A stretch of 64,000 nt of DNA from Enoplolaimus lenunculus (taxonomy: Eukaryota > Nematoda > Enoplea > Enoplida > Thoracostomopsidae), in the NCBI GenBank assembly GCA_030248215.1, contig JASANG010001730.1:1-64000 (forward strand), in the 5' to 3' direction. The notes under the pieces were generated by a model. It saw nothing but the letters and a program-made list of their open reading frames with translations, was not told the DNA's origin and made no database searches. Shown one piece after another: positions 57,194 through 64,000 of this stretch; position 1 is the stretch's first letter, and each line of letters starts with the position of its first letter. The translations under genes and the position numbers were made by a program.

Positions 57194-59070
57194 TCATTGA
57201 TTAGTATCCGTGCGCTGCATGACTAAATCGGCAAAACTTCCAAAGCGTTTTGTGTCTACGATACCACGTCCTTTAAATACACTTGCTTGGTTTAAATTAT
57301 TCCATTTATCAGCGATTGGTTCGACTTCAACTGGGCCGTAGTCAGTGTTGACAACAACTTGTCTGTATCGATTGAAACCGGCATCCGCAAAACCCTGAAA
57401 CATTTAAATACGTGGACCACCTATTTCGGATACTAGTTATGAGTTCAGTTGATTCTTACCCTGAGTTGAGCTGATTGTGTTGCAGTTGATTAATTAAATC
57501 AGAATCAGCTGAGTCAATTCAGAATTATAATTTCTGACAGTCCTAACTGAGACGGCCAATGTTATTTTTAGGGGCGCAACAGTAGATGAAGCGACTCATA
57601 AGCCTAAGCGTTCCAAACATGTGTGCCTAAGCCTAAGCAAAAAAATGTAATATAGAATCTAAATCTACTGTTTTTGGACCAACCAGAAACCTGGACGCCC
57701 CTTAAAGTAACATGGGCCACTCAGACGGTGATTAACTCATTCTGAGTTAAAATCAACTCACTGGAATTTACAATGTATATATGTATCATAATGCAACCGG
57801 AGCTTCGATTCCGATTAGAATTCTGGTTCAAAACGAGTTCCGATTCGGATTGCGCAATCAATCAAAATTTTGAAATTTTAATTCTTATTCTACTTATTGT
57901 GATACGTTGAATAAAATTCTATATTTATGATTTATATTAATTTGGCAAGTAAACATCTGGTCAGAAACCTGGCAGCAAAGCTGTAGCAAAATTGTCCTAA
58001 ATTCCCAGATTATACAAACTCACTGGATTGTTCAACTTGTATAAATTTACGGAAAATTTCACTACTGAAATTGCCGGAGCCTTTACCATAAAAATTATAC
58101 CGTGCCCGAATGTCACTTTCAGCTACATCCGCAAGTTGTCCGTCGATTGTGCCCCAGAGTTTGAACCAGCCTGGTTTTTAAGCCCGGGCCCATCACTCTC
58201 GGCACGGGCCCTGCCCGTGAAAAATTCTGAATCAACAAGCTCAATTGTTGCAGTTTACGTGCTAATGATTGCTATTTAAGGATTTAAATAAGGTACCTAT
58301 ATACACAATGAGGCGACGGGAAGGTCCCTTCAAAAATTTTTTGAAGATACTAGTTAAAGCTTACACTCTAGGTATAGAGAAAGGCTTTGGCTTAGACAAG
58401 CAGCATGCTAATATGCCAAAGTCTGTAAGGTAAAACGTTAACAAATTTTATTTTAGATTTTATTCAAAAAACTTCAAAAAATAATAAGAGCCAAAGTCTA
58501 AGGGCGTAGCCAAAGGGGTTTCTGGTGTCAATCCCCTTGGTTTTTAGACTCGGTTTGGCAGTTTTGATGTAAAAACTCGAATTTGAAATTTTTACTGAAC
58601 GTGCAAACTTCTGTTAAAAAGTCCTGTCTAAAGAGATGAGCGCAGTATCCATGAAGATGGTTAGGAGTTTTATGGTTAAAAAATGCGTATCTAAATCTTG
58701 TAAACTCCACTATCAAACAAACAGTCTGTTTCATTGGCTATTGAAACAAAAACAGATCACGCATTGCTCTGATTTTTTTATGCTCGCGGGTCCAAACCTT
58801 GTGCCCGTGATCAGGACCGGCCCACTTTGGCCCGCGTACCCAACATTTGGGCCCGGACCAGGCCCGCACGCCTCGGTCCGGGTCGGTTCCAACCCTGTTA
58901 TGCACTATGGTGGGAACTGAAATATACAGGCTACTGCCGGTTTCAATTTTAAACATTTATTTTTAATTAAATTTTCAATATAATTAAAAAACTCTTACCG
59001 CATTATAAACAGCGATAACAGCGATGCAGCACATGATAACATTAACGTTACTAAAACGAAACTGCATCAT
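57194..59070 (-). CDS. Small secreted protein, putative peptide precursor (two exons, 90 aa)
   Basis: Exon 1 is 59070-58999 (ATG to GCG|GTAAGA) and exon 2 is 57394-57194 (after TTTCAG, to TGA); both are phase 0. Exon 1 encodes a signal-peptide-like MMQFRFSNVNVIMCCIAVIA plus VYNA. Exon 2 encodes 66 residues beginning GFADAGFNRYRQVVVNTDYG and ending, after a dibasic Lys73-Arg74, with FGSFADLVMQRTDTNQ. The part after the signal has no cysteine and no known fold. A Phe-Lys-Gly-Arg (64-67) is a second possible processing site. Signal, small size, Cys-free body and dibasic site suggest a processed peptide precursor or a small extracellular protein, but no family is recognised. Additional exons in the 1.6-kb intron cannot be excluded. 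Confidence 0.6.
57541..57722. repeat. MITE with TAAGCC core, inserted in another repeat
   Basis: The ends GGCCAATGTTATTTTTAGGG and CCCCTTAAAGTAACATGGGCC (inverted, shown in part) bracket CATAAGCCTAAGCG and GCCTAAGCCTAAGC. It is flanked on both sides by GAGTTGATT/AACTCATTCTGAGTT sequence of a different family, so it seems to have inserted into it. It is intronic to the small secreted gene. Confidence 0.6.
58150..58235. repeat. GC-rich GCCCGGGCC-type repeat pair
   Basis: AAGCCCGGGCCCATC...GGCACGGGCCCTGCCCG here, and a related GC-rich patch at about 58790-58885 (GCGGGTCC...TTGGGCCCGGACCAGGCC...GGTCCGGGTCGG). Low-complexity GC-rich palindromic DNA; the frames in it are not genes. Confidence 0.4.
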
Positions 59071-60940
59071 ATTCAACGAAACTGCCACGAAATTTTTTAT
59101 TGTTTTATGAAATTAATGTATAAATAATCCAAAATTCAAATCTTCAAATGGCCTGCAATAAACATATCAATGCTTCGGTAGTTAAATGTGAAAAAATGTC
59201 GGAAAAACGGGCATTTATTCCATGAATTATATCGATCGTTAAAGGTCAACAACGATATATTCCGTAGTGCACCAGTTTTGAAAACTTTCCGCAATTAAAA
59301 GCATAAATCAAATATATATATCTAGAGGTGATATATCAAATTTATGATCATATAATTGTCTCTTAAAGTTTAACATGACCGCGGTAACCAAGTAAACCTT
59401 GTTTGCACCTGAGGATATTTTTTCAGAACATTAAGTAAAACATGGCCATGTATGTTGGTGATACAGCATAATATATAATGTTTGCCCAGTTAATTTTTCT
59501 TCCAGCTACATTTGGCTTTGCAGGCCGATAATTTGCTATGATTAACAACGTTTATAGTCTCAACCTTTGTAGGTATAAAACTTTGTTTTAAAGTGAAAAA
59601 TTGTTCAGTTTAAAGGGGCCCCAATGTCATTCAGCCGACTTTCTTAGACCCGTTTCCGACACTGTCAGGACAAAGTATAAAATAGGTACGTAGTAAAAAA
59701 ATACACCCGACTAGCTGTCAATATAACCTGACTAGATTGTCGTTTTCTGACATTATTCAGACCAGACGGTCCGTCAATCATATATTTACACCTAAGTAAG
59801 TGACACCAGCCACCGGTTACAGTTGGCAGCCATCACAGCCGGAATAACCAGACACAAACATGTTTTTTGATACCATAATTTTTGTACTGCACTAAAATTA
59901 AGAGGTTATGAAATGGTTTTTCATTTTAGTAGCCACAGCTACAACAATCTAAATAGTAGTGGCAAGTGGCCACATATAAAACAGCAGTTGAAAAATGGCT
60001 GCCAGCCAGACTCGGCCGGCTGATATCGTCAGGCCGGGTCGGCCTGACTTCTCGGCCGGTTCCTCTTTCGATTTACACTAATTTAGTAAACTTATTCATA
60101 AAACTTTGAGTCAGTTTTCTAATGAAACTAAAAATAATATCTGTCATGTTAGGTTCACATCCTAGAAGTGTATAGAGCTCGGTTACAAATATTTTGATAC
60201 ATTTTTAATTTCGCAAGCGAAGCAACATTGCTGATGTCGTGGTAATAACCCCACTGGCAGAGCCAAGGGAGGCCATCAACGTCCCGGCGCTCTAACACGG
60301 CTAAAACTAATTATTGTGCTTAAAGAGTTAGTGCTAAAATTGAAGGCGGCGTCTCGCTCGCTTCGGTCGAAACCTTTTGTCACTAGTATATATTACGCAG
60401 TCTCTCTTCCACCGAAAGCTCCTGGATCCTTCATTGGAAATGACATTCAGCCCACTGCTGTGCCAATTACTTTTTAGGTATAAATTAAACTGCCGTCCCA
60501 AAATATTAGAAAGCCATATGTACTTCTAACAGTTCTTGTCATGACTACGATTGAGAAATGTGCATGCAAAGAGTACACCTACAACAAAAACCTTTCTATA
60601 ACCTTTATTTCAGAATTGAAGCTTGATAAAAATTTCGTAGACCGGGTTAGATAAGGGGAATATATTTTTTCCTGGCATGGCTTTTGTGCACTTTCACTCA
60701 CATTTTTAGGGTTAACGCTTAAGCATATGGTTAGGCTAAGACTTCAAAAGTTTAGGCTAGCTTTAGGTCCAGACAAGTCGTTTCCTTAACCTGAGCCGAA
60801 ACGTGAGCCTAAAAGGGTATGGAGTAAGTGTACAGGAGCCACAAAAATCCTGTACTGAAGAAAAGGACATTTTTACAGTCTGTAGCATGCGTTTCTGTAT
60901 TGTACACTCTAAAAACGATAATATACCGTCCCGAAATACA
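59071..60940. other. Intergenic stretch upstream of the small secreted gene, no gene seen
   Basis: The promoter of the minus-strand gene should lie at the left edge. At about 59745-60062 there is a patch with GACATTATTCAGACCAGACG at the left and CGGCCGGCTG...GTCAGGCCGGGTCGGCCTGA at the right, probably a diverged repeat. Nothing coding is seen. Confidence 0.45.
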
Positions 60941-60941
60941 G

Positions 60942-61110
60942 GTCCGTAGCCAGCTCACATAGCTAAAAGGGCTAAAAATTTTCAGGAGGGGCACACAAGG
61001 GTTTTCGTTGACTTACACGCAAAGTTGAAAATTTTCCAGGGAGGGCCAAAATTTTTCCAGGAGGGGCTGAGCACCCCCCTGCCCCCCCTTGGCTACGAGT
61101 CTGCCGAAAT
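60942..61110. repeat. Dispersed repeat, CCGTAGCCAGCTCA family, copy 3
   Basis: GTCCGTAGCCAGCTCACATA, GAGGGGCACACAAGGGTTTT, AAAATTTTTCCAGGAGGGGC and CTTGGCTACGAG occur in the family order; the ends are inverted relative to each other. Confidence 0.65.
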
Positions 61111-61499
61111 AAAATATATACTGTCTACATCTCTGTTTGATAGATTTTCAATGGGAAATTCGAAACGATACGTATATAAACTATTCCGTTTTGCTGATTG
61201 TAAACTGAAACATGACTTAAGTCGGCAAAACATGCCGTGCCGCGCCAATTTGAGTTTTTTCAGTTTAGGCAAAACACAATGATGCTCCCTTTCCTACCGG
61301 CGTCAGCCCAAAAATATAACACCCGGTCAGGTACGGTTCGCTAACTGTGAAATGGCTGCTGTTTTGCAACTCTAATTATATTTTGGATTAGCGTAAGCTT
61401 TGATTTCTGTTCCAAGTCGAAACTGCTCTGCAAAACAATACGAAAATCCAGTTGTTTTTTTGCGTAAAAACTGTCACGTACAAAATAAACAATTAATCT

Positions 61500-61625
61500 G
61501 GCCAATGTTACTTTAGGGGGCACAAGTAACAGTAACTAAGTGCAGGTAGTCGTAAGACTAAACCTAAGCCTAAACTTCCGCGCAAGGATAAACCCAAATC
61601 CTAGGCGCTCAATCCAGTGACCATC
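61500..61625. repeat. MITE with TAAGCC core, right part degraded
   Basis: TGGCCAATGTTACTTTAGGG is the family left end, followed by ACTAAACCTAAGCCTAAAC. The right inverted end is not clear. Confidence 0.5.
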
Positions 61626-62559
61626 GTAGAAGTGGACTTTTCTACCCTTTCCCCGCCACCTTAAGCCTATTAAGCAGAAAACATTAAACCTAAAGACAAT
61701 AAGGCTTATAATGTTCGCCTAGTTGTATCAAAATATGAAAAATTTGCAAATTATACAGGATGTGCACAAGAACCAAGAACTGCTTGCTATTTAACTTGTG
61801 CTATACGCCCATTTCTATCCTCAGAAACATTTGATAGCGAAATTTAAATTCTCTAAAGTTCAAATCGTTCAATGAATAAAGCTACTGTTTGTGCACGACA
61901 TTTTTCTTGTCAAACTATTGTTAAGATATGTGAAAGTACCACGTGAAGATATGAATATCAGCTTCTTTCCGTTATGCTCATGGACTTGAAAAAGATTTCA
62001 AGAGGTCAAAAGGTGCAAGGGCAAAAACACATATTTACATATAAAAGGAATGAAGTATGCATGAGGAACCGGCTGCTAATCTCCAACTTAACTTCGGAGT
62101 CCCACAAAATATTACGTCTATAGAAAACAACTCGAGTCTCACTGGAACTGTCAGAAAATCTCTACGGTGATAAAAGTTCAATTTATATCATTATTGTTCA
62201 TCTTTGATGTGCACGCCATCGTAGCCTATAATTCATGATTTTGTCTAAAAATAAATTCAACACAGAACGTTTTCTCACATAAAATCCATGCGATAAGAGA
62301 CAAACAGCGTACAGCTTACTGTGACAATTCAATGAATTTTAAGCAGTTTTCAGCCCAAAAAGTAATGCGGCTGACTGTCGATTGAAATTCAACAACTTGC
62401 TCGATACGGTCTTTTACCACCACTTGTGATCAGATTTATTAAAATTTCACAGCAAAGCAGACAGAACCAGAATAAATTAAAGTCTGGTATCGTATTGTAG
62501 CGCAACGGGATGATCGTGTATCCGTATTGTACGGTTTTAAAGAAGACAGGAAGAAAAGT
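61626..62559. other. Intergenic, nothing recognised
   Basis: AT-rich DNA with short frames only and no repeat that matches the families named elsewhere in the window. Confidence 0.45.
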
Positions 62560-62784
62560 TACACTGTAAAAAATGGGGAGTCAAATTGACTCTCTCGGAA
62601 ATAGGCTTTTCCTGACTACACAAACTGGGTCAAAATTCGACTCCGCCAGAGTCAAATTCGACTCACTGAGCGATTCAGTGAATTGATTTTGACTCTGGCG
62701 GAGTCGAATTTTGACTCCGTTTGTGTAGCCAGGAAAAGCCTATTTCCCAGAGAGTCAATTTGACTCCCCATTTTTTGCAGTGTA
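62560..62784. repeat. Near-perfect foldback MITE, CACTGTAAAAAATGGGGAGT family, copy 1
   Basis: TACACTGTAAAAAATGGGGA at the left is the inverse of TCCCCATTTTTTGCAGTGTA at the right, and pairing continues through GTCAAATTGACTCTCTCGGA and AGGCTTTTCCTGACTACACA almost to the centre. It is 225 bp with no coding capacity and TA at each end. Confidence 0.85.
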
Positions 62785-62997
62785 GGAATTATGGGCGCCA
62801 ATCCCGAGGCGGCTGGGGGATCAGTGATCCCCCTTCACTTTTTGAGCGTAAGACTTATTGGTAGCAGTTTTCGGTATCCCACTTTTGAAAGACAAAAAGT
62901 TGACTGGCTTATTAGTGCCAAAACGTCTGACAGGCTCATTTACCGCTATAAAACCAGTGCATTACAGTTCACATAGCAACTTTGTCAATAGGCTACG

Positions 62998-63670
62998 TAT
63001 ACTATAGTGACCCGAATAAGAGGTGGGGACTGATATTTATTTGGCCTCTCTTGAGGATAGCCCACTTGTTATTCGGTTACTGATGTTATTTATTTTTTAC
63101 CCACGCTCCGCCGCCTTTCGTTACTAATATATATCCGGTACTGCAATTATCCGTTAAATTAAACGTTTATTTGTCTTGTGTCAATAGCTTGAGCGATAAT
63201 ACAAGGTTATACTTAGGAAAGTACTTTCAAAATTTAAGTACGCTTTAAAGTTTCGAACTCAAATTATTTGGTCCTGGAGTCATTTATGGTGTACAATTAG
63301 GGTAAATTGACATTTATGGACTCTAATAATAGGGTTTAGGGTCTCTACACTGCAAAAAATGGTGAGTCAAATTGACTCCCGCCGAAATAGGCTCTACGGG
63401 ACTACACAATCTGAGTCAAATTCGACTCCGCCAGAGTCAAACGCGCGACGAAGTGAGTCAAATTTGACTCTGCCGGAGTCGAAATTGACTCATTTTGTGT
63501 AGTCCCGTAGAGCCTATTTCGGAGAGAGTCAATTTGACTCACCGTTTTTTTGCAGTGTATATGCTTACGGACTCTTATTAGGGATACGGACTCCAATTAG
63601 TTCGGACTCAAAATAGGGACCCCCTCTTACTACCCCTCCCCCTCTTATTTGGGTCAATACAGTGAGCATA
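62998..63670. repeat. DNA element with TAGTGACCC(A/G)AATAAGAG ends, carrying a nested insertion
   Basis: TATACTATAGTGACCCGAAT plus AAGAGGTGGGGA at the left is mirrored by CCCTCTTATTTGGGTCAATA plus CAGTGAGCATA at the right. The right half has GGACTCTTATTAGGGATACG, which recurs in every unit of the 203-bp satellite at 18615-19634. A second element (63346-63559) has inserted into it. Confidence 0.75.
63346..63559. repeat. Near-perfect foldback MITE, CACTGCAAAAAATGGTGAGT family, copy 2
   Basis: TACACTGCAAAAAATGGTGA is the inverse of the right end TCACCGTTTTTTTGCAGTGTA (cut by one). It is the same family as 62560-62784, with GGCTCTACGGGACTACACAA arms. It sits inside the element at 62998-63670 between GGGTCTC and TATGCTTACGG, flanked by TA. 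Confidence 0.85.
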
Positions 63671-64000
63671 TGAAAAGTGAAATATATGCATTTAACAGCT
63701 ATAGCACTTCAAATTCGTGCAAATTCTTTCGGAAAAATGGGCAAAGAAATTTTTAATGTGGTCTCTAGTGGGCAGTAGATTAAATAATCACGGAAACTAA
63801 CGTATAATTGTATTAAAAGAAGGAATAGTAAACTTAAATAAACTTAATATCATATATACCTGAAATGTTTCGTAGTCCAGTGAACACCTACAATCAGTGA
63901 AATATATATGCTCGAAAGAATGCCCCAGATACGTAATTTGGGCAACTTCCCAACATTATTTTCTTTACAATACATATTTTCTTAGAACAAAAATGTTATT

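Noticed and set aside
58528-58956. Frames overlapping GC-rich palindromic DNA
   Set aside because: The Gly/Pro-rich translations follow from repeated GGGCCC-type DNA; no domain or splice context.
1-64000. Nematode origin suggested by TTAGGC-like units
   Set aside because: The units are degenerate, internal to MITEs and not at a chromosome end. A multi-kringle gene and the gene layout argue against a nematode.

Overview
This window is metazoan nuclear DNA: AT-rich, with spliced genes using GT/AG introns, secreted and receptor-type domains (kringle, astacin, EGF, CUB, thrombospondin type 1), universal eukaryotic genes, and a heavy load of short inverted-repeat elements. Gene density and the tandem-kringle and astacin/EGF/CUB/TSP1 architectures fit an invertebrate chordate, most likely an ascidian tunicate. 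That is inference; no diagnostic marker is present.

Layout. (1) 3089-16114, plus strand: a 13-exon gene for a single-pass membrane protein of about 1067 residues with seven kringle or kringle-like modules, one transmembrane helix and a very basic cytoplasmic tail. All exon phases join, if a 14-nt micro-exon is accepted. (2) 32120-17517, minus strand, convergent with the first: an astacin-family metalloprotease with prodomain, furin-like basic site, astacin catalytic domain, EGF, CUB, a polyglutamine linker and two TSP1 modules; both ends are incomplete. (3) 38950-37916, minus: intronless COP9 signalosome subunit 6. (4) 41406-41140, minus: intronless LAGE3/Pcc1-type KEOPS subunit. (5) 42144-54945, plus: TM9SF1-type nonaspanin, 15 exons recognised, about 607 residues, lacking only a certain start codon. 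(6) 59070-57194, minus: a two-exon gene for a 90-residue secreted, cysteine-free protein with a Lys-Arg site, not recognised.

Between and inside genes lie many non-autonomous DNA elements in several families (some with internal TTAGGC-like arrays), a 203-bp satellite (18615-19634), GC-rich 30-bp and 21-bp minisatellites inside introns, a fragment of a non-LTR reverse transcriptase gene (about 45040-45230), and a duplicated pair of tRNA-like sequences. The genes do not form one pathway. Two are housekeeping regulators (CSN6, LAGE3), one is a secretory-pathway membrane protein (TM9SF1), and three are extracellular or surface proteins. I see no rRNA, CRISPR, retrovirus-like or plasmid feature.
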